Source: an uncultured Eubacteriales bacterium (GTDB lineage Bacteria > Bacillota > Clostridia > Christensenellales > Aristaeellaceae). From it: a stretch of DNA of 64,000 bases. The notes under the pieces were generated by a model. The model ran no database searches, had not been told where the DNA came from, and worked only from the letters and a program-made list of their open reading frames with translations. Each line of letters opens with the position of its first letter. Position 1 is the stretch's first letter. The DNA lies in NCBI GenBank assembly GCA_902761755.1, contig CACWLP010000001.1, positions 1-64,000 on the forward strand, in the 5' to 3' direction. The translations under genes and the position numbers were made by a program. Below are positions 20,894 through 28,135 of the stretch, in pieces.

Positions 20894-21169
20894 GTGCGCC
20901 TGGACAAATATCTGAAGGTATCCCGGATCATCAAGCGCCGCACCGTGGCCAAGGAAGCCTGCGACGGCGGCAGGGTCTCCGTCAACGGCAAGGTCTGCAA
21001 GGCCGGGGCCGAGGTCAAGGCCGGGGACGTGATGGAGATCCGCTTCGGCAACCGCCTGGGCCGGTATGAGATCACCGACGTCCGGGAAGTGGTGCGCAAG
21101 GAAAACGCCGCGGAAATGTACCGCGTGCTGGAGGAGAGCCCGGAAATCGCCGCGGCGCGGGGAGAATAA
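20894..21169 (+). CDS. rqcP: S4-domain ribosome quality-control factor RqcP (YabO/Hsp15-like)
   Basis: 91 residues with a GTG start (VRLDKYLKVSRIIKRRTVAKEACDGG), preceded by AGGAG about 10 nt away. It is a single S4 RNA-binding domain, including GRVSVNGKVCKAGAEVKAGD. In Bacillus, RqcP (YabO) assists RqcH in alanine-tail elongation on stalled 50S subunits; the family also includes Hsp15. The position after yabN and hup supports the RqcP identity. The usual next genes (yabP, yabQ, divIC) are not here: a convergent thiT follows instead. Confidence 0.9.
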   Translation: MRLDKYLKVSRIIKRRTVAKEACDGGRVSVNGKVCKAGAEVKAGDVMEIRFGNRLGRYEITDVREVVRKENAAEMYRVLEESPEIAAARGE

Positions 21170-21174
21170 AAAAG

Positions 21175-21202
21175 CGGCTTCCCCGTCGGGGGGAAGCCGC
21201 CT
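21175..21202 (-). terminator. Hairpin between rqcP and thiT
   Basis: GCGGCTTCCCC pairs with GGGGAAGCCGC around a short loop. On the plus strand it is preceded by AAAAAA, which gives a U run on the minus strand, so it works best as the thiT terminator; it may also serve rqcP. Confidence 0.75.
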
Positions 21203-21214
21203 GTGCCCGCAGTT

Positions 21215-21997
21215 TTATTTCGTTTTCATGATTCTCATCACCGGCCTGGCGATCAGCGCCGCCAGCAGCAGGCAGATCAGCGTTTCGGGGATCAGGTAAA
21301 CGCCGTTGTAGACGATGGAATAAAGGATGGGCGAGGAAAATTCCATACTGCCGATCTTCAGCCCGTAATCCAGATATTCATACGCCCACATGATGCCCGC
21401 CAGTATGGCGGAAACGGCACGGCCAAGCACCGCCGCGGGAATGGCAAGATAGAGCCGTTTTTCGTCCTTTTTCCAGGCGATGCCCGCCAGGCCCAGCGCG
21501 GCGAAAGCCAGCAGATAATCAAAGATGAACTGCCACACATTCAGGAACTGAGGATCCTGGAAATACTGCAGCACGCCGTAGGCCAGCCCGGCCAGCAGGC
21601 CGGGGCCGATGCCATAGCAGGCGGAGAACAGCATCAGCGGGAGCATGGAGCCCGGGGTGACGCTGCCGTGGGTGGGCATACGGAAAAGACGGATGCAGCT
21701 GAGCACAAAGGACAGGGCAATGCTCAGCGCCCCCATGGACAGCATTTTGGCATTCCAGCGCTTGCTGGACCGGGAGATGGCGAACAGAATCACCGCGATG
21801 GCCGCCAGCGCCGCCACGGCGATCCACACCCGACCCGGGGTTTCGCCGAATTTTTCCACCAATTCCGCGCTCCAGGTGGGAGACGCTTCAGCCGTTTTCG
21901 CGGCCGCCTCCGTCACCGTGGCCGCTTCCGTCACCGTGGCGATTTCCGTGGCCGTAGCTGCGCTTTCGGCCAGGGCCGATCCGAGAAATGGAAACAT
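21215..21997 (-). CDS. thiT: Thiamine-specific ECF transporter S component ThiT, with repeat-bearing N-terminal extension
   Basis: 260 residues against about 190 for typical ThiT. From about residue 85 on, six membrane segments and the ThiT signature are present (RLFRMPTHGSVTPGSMLPLMLFSACYG in pieces; GVLQYFQDPQF; GIMWAYEYLDYG). ThiT binds thiamine and works with the shared EcfA/A'/T module, not seen in this window. The TPP riboswitch upstream supports the assignment. The first 80 residues are unusual: about three copies of a TVTEAA-type hexapeptide (residues 15-36) and an extra membrane helix (about 57-74). The same hexapeptide occurs in a sugar permease at 32.7 kb. The ATG has GGAGG 10 nt upstream. 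Confidence 0.92.
   Translation of the reverse strand: MFPFLGSALAESAATATEIATVTEAATVTEAAAKTAEASPTWSAELVEKFGETPGRVWIAVAALAAIAVILFAISRSSKRWNAKMLSMGALSIALSFVLSCIRLFRMPTHGSVTPGSMLPLMLFSACYGIGPGLLAGLAYGVLQYFQDPQFLNVWQFIFDYLLAFAALGLAGIAWKKDEKRLYLAIPAAVLGRAVSAILAGIMWAYEYLDYGLKIGSMEFSSPILYSIVYNGVYLIPETLICLLLAALIARPVMRIMKTK
21890..21955 (-). repeat. Hexapeptide-coding repeat in thiT (about 3 copies)
   Basis: 18-bp units of the type GCCACGGTGACGGAAGCG encode (A)TVTEA. The third unit is divergent (TATEIA). The encoded motif is the same as in the permease repeat at 32719-32925, although codons differ. Confidence 0.7.
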
Positions 21998-22037
21998 GTT
22001 GCTTTACCTCCGTTTTCTTTTGTTGCATCCCCGCATG

Positions 22038-22066
22038 CAAAAACCCACGGGCCTTGAGCCCGTGGG
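22038..22066 (-). terminator. Riboswitch-controlled terminator before thiT
   Basis: On the minus strand CCCACGGGC and GCCCGTGGG (9-bp stem, 5-nt loop) are followed by TTTTT, between the TPP aptamer and the thiT ribosome site. This is the expected attenuator: TPP binding should favour termination. Confidence 0.85.
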
Positions 22067-22099
22067 AAACGGTGTGAACGCAGGGCTTTCGCCCGCGCG

Positions 22100-22176
22100 C
22101 CGCTTCCCTTCGGTAGGATGATCTACACAGGTTCCAAGGGTCCTCTCTCAGCCGCCTTGCGCGGCGCCCCCAGCGG
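22100..22176 (-). promoter_or_regulatory. TPP riboswitch (THI box)
   Basis: The minus strand shows the conserved aptamer pieces in order: P1 arm CCGCT, GGGG...GCC, a P2 hairpin, GGCTGAGA, ACCCTTGGAACCTG, then CCGAAGGGAAGCGG closing P1. It binds thiamine pyrophosphate and, with the terminator at 22038-22066, should switch thiT off when TPP is plentiful. Confidence 0.93.
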
Positions 22177-22189
22177 ATGCACGAAACAC

Positions 22190-22217
22190 ATTATAGCACG
22201 CAAGTGCCGTTTGTCAA
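22190..22217 (-). promoter_or_regulatory. Consensus promoter of thiT
   Basis: Minus strand: perfect TTGACA (22212-22217), 16-bp spacer, perfect TATAAT (22190-22195). The -35 overlaps the ribosome site of the divergent nucleotidase gene. Confidence 0.9.
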
Positions 22218-22230
22218 GGAGAATACAGAT

Positions 22231-22815
22231 ATGGAACATCATTTTTTCGCCTACATCAACCGCATGAAATTCATCCAGCGCTGGGGCCTGATGCGCAACA
22301 CCCTGCCGGAAAACGATATGGAGCACGCCCTGCAGGCCGCCATGATCGCCCACGCCATCGCCGTGATGGGCAACGTGCGCTACGGCCGGGAATACAACGC
22401 CGAATACATCATGGCCCTGGCGATGTACCACGACGCCAGCGAGGTGATCACCGGCGATCTGCCCACCCCCATCAAGCACCACAATCCCGCCATCAAGAAC
22501 GAATACAGCAAGCTGGAGGACATCGCCGCCCAGAAGCTGCTTTCCATGCTGCCCCCCGATCTGCGGGATTATTACACCCCCCTCATCGCCCACGACGAAA
22601 CGGCCGAGGCGTGGAAGATCGTCAAGGCGGCGGACCGGATCTGCGCCTACATCAAATGCCTGGAGGAAAAGCAGTACGGCAACCAGGAATTTGAATCCGC
22701 CCGCAAATCCGTGAAAAAATCCCTGGACCAGATCGACCTGCCCGAAGTGCAGGATTTCATCAGCCAATGCCTGCCCGGCTTCGCCATGACCCTGGACGAG
22801 ATTTCGGAGGTGTGA
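22231..22815 (+). CDS. YfbR-like 5'-deoxyribonucleotidase (HD domain)
   Basis: 194 residues, HD-superfamily hydrolase. Metal ligands are recognisable in NDMEHALQAAMIAHAIA and ALAMYHDASEVITGDLPTPIK, the YfbR signature, with a further Asp in KAADRICAYIKC. YfbR removes the 5' phosphate from dNMPs such as dUMP/dAMP. The next gene encodes dUTPase and a purine nucleoside phosphorylase follows, making a small nucleotide-salvage neighbourhood. I start at the ATG 22231 with AAGGAG about 10 nt upstream; the frame extends to 22177 without support. No clear plus-strand promoter was found; it would have to overlap the divergent thiT riboswitch DNA. Confidence 0.88.
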   Translation: MEHHFFAYINRMKFIQRWGLMRNTLPENDMEHALQAAMIAHAIAVMGNVRYGREYNAEYIMALAMYHDASEVITGDLPTPIKHHNPAIKNEYSKLEDIAAQKLLSMLPPDLRDYYTPLIAHDETAEAWKIVKAADRICAYIKCLEEKQYGNQEFESARKSVKKSLDQIDLPEVQDFISQCLPGFAMTLDEISEV

Positions 22816-22827
22816 AGGGAGAATGAT

Positions 22828-22880
22828 CCGGGGGAACCGCTTTTGCGTCAAAAGCGTTTCCCCCGGCCCCCTTTCGAAAA
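22828..22880 (+). repeat. Long hairpin repeat with C-rich tail (copy 4)
   Basis: CCGGGGGAACCGCTTTTG (22828-22845) pairs with CAAAAGC-GTTTCCCCCGG (22849-22866), missing one base in the right arm, then CCCCCTTTCGAAAACCG. It begins 12 nt after the nucleotidase stop. Same family as 9624 and 15913. Confidence 0.75.
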
Positions 22881-22940
22881 CCGTCTGAAACAGGGGGGCA
22901 TATCTATTCAATCTGTTTCGTATCGGAAGAGGTGATTTTG

Positions 22941-23384
22941 ATGCAGGAAAAGGCTCCGCTCACCATCCAGGTGCGCTATCACGCCGACGTTCCGCCCCTG
23001 GAGAAATTGCCCCAGGGGGACTGGATCGACCTGCGGGCCGCCGAAACGGTGGAGATGCGGTCCGGGGAATACCGGCTCATCCCCCTGGGGGTCTCCATGC
23101 GCCTGCCCAGAGGCTATGAAGCCCACGTGGCCCCCCGGTCCTCCACGTTCAAAAAATGGGGCATCCTCATGACCAATTCCATCGGCATTATCGACGAAAG
23201 CTACTGCGGGGACGGCGACCAGTGGTATTTTTCCGCCGTGGCCCTGCGGGATACCAGCATCGAAAAAGGCGACCGGATCTGCCAGTTCCGGATCGTGAAA
23301 AAAATGCCGGACGTGGCCCTGGAAACGGTGGAATTCCTCTCTTCGCCGGACCGGGGCGGCTTCGGCTCCACGGGGGAAAAATGA
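22941..23384 (+). CDS. dut: dUTP diphosphatase (trimeric type)
   Basis: 147 residues with the five dUTPase motifs: DLRA (1), [12 protein letters not shown] (2), [10 protein letters not shown] (3), GDRICQFRI (4) and RGGFGSTG (5, the C-terminal arm that closes over the substrate). It converts dUTP to dUMP and pyrophosphate, keeping uracil out of DNA. The start is ATG 22941 with GAGGTG upstream; a GTG at 22932 is in frame. Its stop overlaps the ATG of the APH-like kinase (ATGA), so the two are coupled. Confidence 0.95.
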   Translation: MQEKAPLTIQVRYHADVPPLEKLPQGDWIDLRAAETVEMRSGEYRLIPLGVSMRLPRGYEAHVAPRSSTFKKWGILMTNSIGIIDESYCGDGDQWYFSAVALRDTSIEKGDRICQFRIVKKMPDVALETVEFLSSPDRGGFGSTGEK

Positions 23385-24175
23385 CGGACTTTTCTTTGCT
23401 GCCTTCCGCGATCCGAGCGCAGGTGGAAGGGCTGCCCTGCACCGAGAACGAAACGGGCATGTCCGGCTCCCGGGTGCTCATCTTCCCGGAAGCCGTGCTG
23501 AAAATCGGAAGGATCAGCCCGCTCACCGAGGGCATGGTGCACGTGATGCGCTTTCTGGAGGGCAGGCTGCCCGCCCCGCGCATCCTCTCGTTTGAGAAGG
23601 ACCGGGATACGGAATACCTGCTGATGACCCGGGTGCCGGGCAGAATGGCCTGCGATCCCGTTTATCTGGATCAGCCGGAGCTATTGCTTTCCCTGCTGGC
23701 AGAGGCCATTCACATGCTGTGGCGGGTGGACGCGGCCGCCTGCCCGGTGAGCCGCTCCCTGGAGGGGGAACTGGCCCACGCCCGGTACAGCCTGGAAAAC
23801 GGGCTGGTGGATTTTTCCCGATGTGAGCCGGAAACCTTCGGCCCCGGCGGGTTTGAGAGCCCGGAAAAGCTGCTGCGCTGGCTGGAGGACAACAAGCCGC
23901 CCCTGGAAACCGCCTTTTCCCATGGCGACTGCTGCCTGCCCAACATCCTGTTTGACGGGAACCGGGTCAGCGGCTTCATCGACCTGGGGGACGCCGGCAT
24001 CGCCGATAAATGGCGGGATCTGGCATTGTGCTACCGCAGCCTCCGGCACAACACCGACGGCCATTACGGGCATGCCGTGCCCGGCTTCAAGCCGGAAAGG
24101 CTGTTCGATTTCCTGGGCGTCCGCCCGGACTGGGACAAGCTGCGCTACTATACCCTGCTGGACGAATTTTTCTGA
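23381..24175 (+). CDS. APH(3')-like aminoglycoside phosphotransferase family kinase
   Basis: 264 residues, the usual size of APH(3') enzymes. The ATP-binding Lys is in EAVLKIG; the catalytic (Brenner) loop reads [13 protein letters not shown] with the H-G-D-x4-N pattern; the metal-binding stretch [22 protein letters not shown] closely resembles APH(3') sequences. All catalytic positions look intact, so kinase activity is likely. The substrate may be an aminoglycoside or another small molecule, since chromosomal relatives are not always resistance factors. It is translationally coupled to dut and followed by deoD 40 nt later, with no mobile-element signs nearby. GC and codon use match the surroundings. 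Confidence 0.82.
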   Translation: MTDFSLLPSAIRAQVEGLPCTENETGMSGSRVLIFPEAVLKIGRISPLTEGMVHVMRFLEGRLPAPRILSFEKDRDTEYLLMTRVPGRMACDPVYLDQPELLLSLLAEAIHMLWRVDAAACPVSRSLEGELAHARYSLENGLVDFSRCEPETFGPGGFESPEKLLRWLEDNKPPLETAFSHGDCCLPNILFDGNRVSGFIDLGDAGIADKWRDLALCYRSLRHNTDGHYGHAVPGFKPERLFDFLGVRPDWDKLRYYTLLDEFF

Positions 24176-24215
24176 TTCTGCTATCCTGGAAACAACAAAA
24201 AAGGAGGGATCCCTC

Positions 24216-24920
24216 ATGCCTACCCTGCACAACACCGCCAGCAAGGGCGATTTCGCCCCCACCGTCCTCATGCCCGGAGATCCCCTGCGGGCCAAATTCA
24301 TCGCCGATACCTACCTGGACCGCGCCGTGCTGGTCAACAACGTCCGGGGCATCCAGGGCTACACCGGGGAATACAAGGGAAAGCGCGTGTCCGTCATGGC
24401 CAGCGGCATGGGCATGCCCTCCATCGGCATCTATTCCTGGGAGCTGTTCACCCAGTACGACGTGCAGAACATCATCCGCGTGGGCTCCGGCGGCATGATC
24501 TCCCCTCGGCTGCGCCTGCGCAGCGTGGTGGCGGGCATGAGCACCTACACCAATTCCAATTTCGGCGCCCAGTTCGGCTTCAAGGGCAATCTGGGGCCGT
24601 GCTGCTCCTATGAGCTGCTGGAAAAGGCCGTGGCCGCCGCCCGGCGGATGGGCGTGGAAATGCCCGTGGGGCCCATCTATTCCACGGATACCTTCTACGA
24701 TCAGAGCGAGGTAAAGCCCACCCAGATCCTCAAGGACCTGGGCGTTCTGTGCGTGGAAATGGAGGCCTACGCCCTGTACCTGACCGCAGCCCGGGCAGGC
24801 AAGAACGCCCTGGCGCTTTTGACCATTTCCGATAACGTCTTTACCGGCGAATGCCTGACGGCCCAGGAGGTACGCGAAACCTTCACCCAGATGATGGAGA
24901 TCGCGCTGGAGATCGCATGA
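24216..24920 (+). CDS. deoD: Purine-nucleoside phosphorylase, DeoD type
   Basis: 234 residues, hexameric (E. coli-type) PNP of the nucleoside phosphorylase family: MPGDPLRAKFIAD, VRGIQGYTGEYKG, SGMGMPSIGIYSWEL, VGSGGMI, MEAYALY (substrate-ribose Glu) and the acid SDNVFTGE. It cleaves purine (deoxy)nucleosides with phosphate to base and (deoxy)ribose-1-phosphate. The ribosome site is AAGGAGG, about 7-8 nt from the ATG. The stop overlaps the DUF523 start (ATGA). Confidence 0.96.
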   Translation: MPTLHNTASKGDFAPTVLMPGDPLRAKFIADTYLDRAVLVNNVRGIQGYTGEYKGKRVSVMASGMGMPSIGIYSWELFTQYDVQNIIRVGSGGMISPRLRLRSVVAGMSTYTNSNFGAQFGFKGNLGPCCSYELLEKAVAAARRMGVEMPVGPIYSTDTFYDQSEVKPTQILKDLGVLCVEMEAYALYLTAARAGKNALALLTISDNVFTGECLTAQEVRETFTQMMEIALEIA

Positions 24921-25357
24921 GGATCCTGATCAGCGCCTGCCTGCTGGGCGTTTCCTGCCGCTACGACGGCAAAAGCCGGGCGTGCCCCGAGGCCGTCCGG
25001 CTTTTGGAAAACCACGAACTGATCCCCGTCTGCCCAGAGCAGCTGGGCGGGCTGCCCACGCCCCGGCCCCCGGCGGAGATCCAAAACGGGCGGGTGGTCA
25101 GCCGGACGGGCGACGACGTTACCGCCGCGTACCGCAGGGGCGCGGAGGAAGCGCTCCGGCTCTGCCGCCTGACGGGGTGCAGCGCCGCGGTGCTCAAGGC
25201 CAACAGCCCTTCCTGCGGCTGCGGGCAGGTGCACGACGGCTCCTTTTCCGGCGCCCTGGTCCCCGGCAGCGGCATCACGGCCCAGCTCCTCAGGGACCAC
25301 GGCGTCCGCGTCCTCACCGAGGAGGATCTGCTCTCTTCCGGCGGCGCCGCTTTCTGA
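24917..25357 (+). CDS. DUF523 family protein
   Basis: 146 residues with the DUF523 hallmarks: ILISACLLGVSCRYDG at the N-terminus, IPVCPEQLGGLPTPR, and KANSPSCGCG. Conserved cysteines suggest a metal- or sulfur-related role, but the function is not established. It is translationally coupled to deoD (4-nt overlap) and ends 1 nt before the stop of the convergent HTH-ParB gene. Confidence 0.88.
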   Translation: MRILISACLLGVSCRYDGKSRACPEAVRLLENHELIPVCPEQLGGLPTPRPPAEIQNGRVVSRTGDDVTAAYRRGAEEALRLCRLTGCSAAVLKANSPSCGCGQVHDGSFSGALVPGSGITAQLLRDHGVRVLTEEDLLSSGGAAF

Positions 25358-25358
25358 T

Positions 25359-26105
25359 TCATCTGCGGATCACCGTGCACCCCTTCACGTACTCCCCGTA
25401 TTTCTCCATGAAATCGTCCAGTTCGGCCTTCTCCGTGATCCACACGATGGCCCAGACCGTATCGATTCCCAGGTTTTCACAGGCCTTGCGGCGGTGGTTC
25501 CCGTCGTTCAGTTCAAATTCCCCTTGGGTGTAATGAACGATGAACGGCGGCATGTCCTCCTCCGTCCGCAGGGCTTTTTCCAGTTCTGCTACCTTATGCT
25601 CCCACCAGTCCCGGTCGATCCGGTATTTCATTTCCGGCTCCGGCCCCGCGCAGCGCCGGAACAAACGCACCGGAAACTGCGCCGGGGCGATATAATACCG
25701 GTCGAACAGCTTGAGCCCGTCCGAAAAGGGGATGTTCCGCCCGTCCTCGTTCAGGTAGAGGTGGATCCAGGCGTCCAGTTTGCCCGCCGCGGCGTACGCC
25801 CTGGCCGAGGACAGGGTGGCGCTGTATTTCAGCATGGCCGTCTCCTTTCTGCTGTACACGATCCGCTTGACGGAATCATAGGACAGCGCGTATTTTTCCA
25901 TCAGATCTTCCATGGATTGACCCGCCGCGAAAAGCGCGCGGATCTCCGCGTTTCTCTCCCGGATGTATCGCTGATAGCCGGAAGTTTCCCCCCAGGCCCG
26001 TCTTTCTTCCCGGGCGGGGATATACACGGCTTCCCCGGATACGTACCGCTGGATCTGCCGCAGCAGCTCTTCCGGGAAGATGTCCTGCGCGTTTCTGTAT
26101 CCCAT
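25359..26105 (-). CDS. Fusion of a CD3324-type HTH domain with a ParB-like domain
   Basis: 248 residues. Residues 1-86 (GYRNAQDIFPEELLRQIQRYVSGEAVYIP...SYDSVKRIVY) match small CD3324/Mor-like HTH proteins, normally about 90 residues long and free-standing. Residues about 160-248 (DMPPFIVHYTQGEFELNDGNHRRKACENLG...VWAIVWITEKAELDDFMEKYG) resemble ParB/sulfiredoxin-type nucleotide-binding domains, including the G-x-H-R-R motif. A linker with Tyr/Arg-rich segments separates them. The ATG at 26105 has an ideal AAAGGAGG site. The function could be DNA-binding regulation with nucleotide control, or nuclease-like; it remains unknown. No partner gene is adjacent. Confidence 0.75.
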   Translation of the reverse strand: MGYRNAQDIFPEELLRQIQRYVSGEAVYIPAREERRAWGETSGYQRYIRERNAEIRALFAAGQSMEDLMEKYALSYDSVKRIVYSRKETAMLKYSATLSSARAYAAAGKLDAWIHLYLNEDGRNIPFSDGLKLFDRYYIAPAQFPVRLFRRCAGPEPEMKYRIDRDWWEHKVAELEKALRTEEDMPPFIVHYTQGEFELNDGNHRRKACENLGIDTVWAIVWITEKAELDDFMEKYGEYVKGCTVIRR

Positions 26106-26192
26106 GTTTCTCCCTCCTTTCAAACAGAATTGTAAGCGATCCGATCCGGAAAAGATATACCGATTTCATTTGGAAGCGTTTTTGACACAGAA

Positions 26193-26234
26193 TGGCGCAG
26201 CCCGCGCAAGAAACAGGCGGGCTGCGCCATTTTT
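26193..26234. terminator. Strong hairpin after the xylanase gene
   Basis: A 13-bp perfect stem TGGCGCAGCCCGC/GCGGGCTGCGCCA (26193-26205 and 26217-26229) with an 11-nt loop. The plus strand continues with TTTTTT; on the minus strand the 3' side reads TTCTGTGTC, a poorer U tract. It is positioned to end the leftward xylanase transcript and protect the HTH-ParB gene from read-through. Confidence 0.75.
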
Positions 26235-26250
26235 TGATTCTGACCGGCTT

Positions 26251-27783
26251 TTATTCCGCGTAGCTGTCCGGGTCGGCCACGGCCCAGAAGGCGGGCTTGG
26301 GGCTCCGGGCGCCATCGAAGATCAGCGGGAAATTCCCGGAACGCCAGCTCAGGCTGTCCGTCAGGCCCCAGATCTGCACGGCCTCGAACTGATCGGCGTA
26401 CTTCCGGGCCAGGCGCATCACCTGGGCGTACAGCAGGGCCTGGGCCTCCAGGCTGGGATCGTCGTTCTTGTCGATGCCCACGTCCAGCTCGCTGATGCGC
26501 AGGCGCAGGCCCAGGGCGGCGATCTGCGCCACGCAGTTTTCAATGGCCCGGATGCCGGGGTAAGTGATGCTGTGGTGCATCTGGAAACCGTAGCCGTCGA
26601 TGTTCCCCTCGGGGATCAGGCTCTCCAGCAGCTTCACGATCTTGACCAGCTTGCTGGACACGGCGGTATTGTAATCGTTGTAATACAGCAGCGTGCCTTC
26701 GGGGGCGTACTTCCGGGCCAGCTCGAAAGCCCGGGCCAGGAAATCGTCGCCCACCACCTTGGTCCAGTTGGAGGGGCGCAGGTAACTCCCGCCGTCGTCG
26801 ATGGCTTCGTTCACCACGTCCCAGCTCACCACCACGCCGGGATAATTTTCATCCATGTATTCCATGACGCCCCGGATGTAGTTTTCCAGCCGCCCCAGCA
26901 TCACTTCCCGGCTTACGTAGGGCTTGGCCGGGTCGTAGCCCTCGTGGAAGAAGGCTTCCGGCGTCTGGCTGTGCCACACCAGCACGTGGCCGTGCACCTT
27001 GATGCCGTTTTCCTTGGCGAAATCCAGCAGGGGCTTGGCCGCGTCGAAATGCACCGCCGCCGCGGTCTCGTCCTCCTGGGCCAGGCGCTTGCTGGCCGCC
27101 ACGTCCAACACCGAATCGGGCTTCAGCTCGTTTTCCGGGGTGAGGATGTTGAACTGCTCCTGCACCAGCGCCAGGGCCGGGCCGCCGTTGCGGATCACGA
27201 ACTGGGGCACGGCGATGCCGATATCGAACTGGCCGGTGTAAATATCCTTGAGGATGGGCAGCTGCACCGCCTCTTCCCCCTCCCTGGGGATCCCGTCCGG
27301 GGCCGCCACTACGAATTTTCTGATGGAATAGCTCAGCGTCGGCGCGCCCTTGGTTTCCACATACAGCACGTAGCTGTCGAAATACGCGGGGGTGTATTCG
27401 CACTGCAAGGTGGTCCAGGCCCCCCGGTTCACCGTGGCGAAGGCCAGGTTTTCATAGGTTTCCTGCCCGTTGAGCTTATGCGCCACGGAAATCATAAAAT
27501 CCGCGCGCTCTATTTCGCTCTGCAGCACCTGCACCCGCAGGGTGTAGCGCACGCCCTCCCTCAAATCGAAATCCCGGCCCGGGGAATGCCAGTCGCTCTC
27601 CCGCCCCTCGATGCGCAGCGCGCCGTTTTCGGCCGTGATCCAGGCGCTGCCCATGCTGCGGGCCACCCAGCCGTCGGGCCCCTGCGAAAAATCAGACGAA
27701 TACACGGTAACGCCCGCCGCCAGCGCGGGCACGCATCCCAGCGCCAGGGCCAGGGCCAGCATCAGGGACAGGATCTTCTTCAT
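26251..27783 (-). CDS. Secreted GH10 endo-beta-1,4-xylanase with N-terminal CBM-like domain
   Basis: 510 residues. Signal peptide 1-22 (LMLALALALGCVPALA). Residues about 27-160 form a CBM22-like beta domain (YSSDFSQGPDGWVARS..., HSPGRDFDL). The GH10 barrel spans about 175-505, with acid/base Glu326 in WDVVNEAIDD, nucleophile Glu432 in RISELDVGID, and typical HGHVLVWHSQTPEAFF and LYYNDYN. It hydrolyses internal xylan bonds outside the cell. The start is ATG 27783, 9 nt after GGGAGG; the ATG at 27792 abuts that site. It is divergent from the sugar-uptake operon, so the two are probably co-induced. There is no cell-wall anchor, so it is probably freely secreted. Confidence 0.95.
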   Translation of the reverse strand: MKKILSLMLALALALGCVPALAAGVTVYSSDFSQGPDGWVARSMGSAWITAENGALRIEGRESDWHSPGRDFDLREGVRYTLRVQVLQSEIERADFMISVAHKLNGQETYENLAFATVNRGAWTTLQCEYTPAYFDSYVLYVETKGAPTLSYSIRKFVVAAPDGIPREGEEAVQLPILKDIYTGQFDIGIAVPQFVIRNGGPALALVQEQFNILTPENELKPDSVLDVAASKRLAQEDETAAAVHFDAAKPLLDFAKENGIKVHGHVLVWHSQTPEAFFHEGYDPAKPYVSREVMLGRLENYIRGVMEYMDENYPGVVVSWDVVNEAIDDGGSYLRPSNWTKVVGDDFLARAFELARKYAPEGTLLYYNDYNTAVSSKLVKIVKLLESLIPEGNIDGYGFQMHHSITYPGIRAIENCVAQIAALGLRLRISELDVGIDKNDDPSLEAQALLYAQVMRLARKYADQFEAVQIWGLTDSLSWRSGNFPLIFDGARSPKPAFWAVADPDSYAE

Positions 27784-27809
27784 ACGCTTCATCCTCCCGT
27801 TTTTCTTCT

Positions 27810-27838
27810 ATTGTACCCGATCCGGCCGGGAATTGCAA
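27810..27838 (-). promoter_or_regulatory. Promoter of the xylanase gene
   Basis: Minus strand: TTGCAA (27833-27838), 17-bp spacer, TACAAT (27810-27815), about 27 nt upstream of the ATG. The -35 sits within the palindrome GGAATTGCAATTCC (27829-27842), a possible operator. Confidence 0.7.
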
Positions 27839-28006
27839 TTCCTTTCCCGAAGAATCGCCCGCCGAATGCGCATTATTAATTGGAAATAACCCGTTTTTGT
27901 TTCCGTCGGTCTTCTCCCCCCTGCGGGATGGAAATTCCACGCGGGAACCGGGCGGACCGAACGGCTTTTCCGGGCCGCCGTTCTGCCGGCCTGAAGCAAT
28001 TTTTCA

Positions 28007-28035
28007 TTGACAGAACGAAAGATTTGAGGTATATT
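28007..28035 (+). promoter_or_regulatory. Promoter of the sugar-uptake operon
   Basis: Perfect TTGACA (28007-28012), 17-bp spacer, TATATT (28030-28035), about 100 nt upstream of the first gene. The leader of about 95 nt shows no structure I recognise. The 27839-28006 segment between the divergent promoters shows no further gene. Confidence 0.8.
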
Positions 28036-28135
28036 TCATAGGGGAAATCACAACTTCGCATCACCATATCATTGGCTCCGAAAGCGGTGGCTGACCAAAC
28101 ACCGCAAATTTCAAATTTGACAGGGGAGTATGCTT

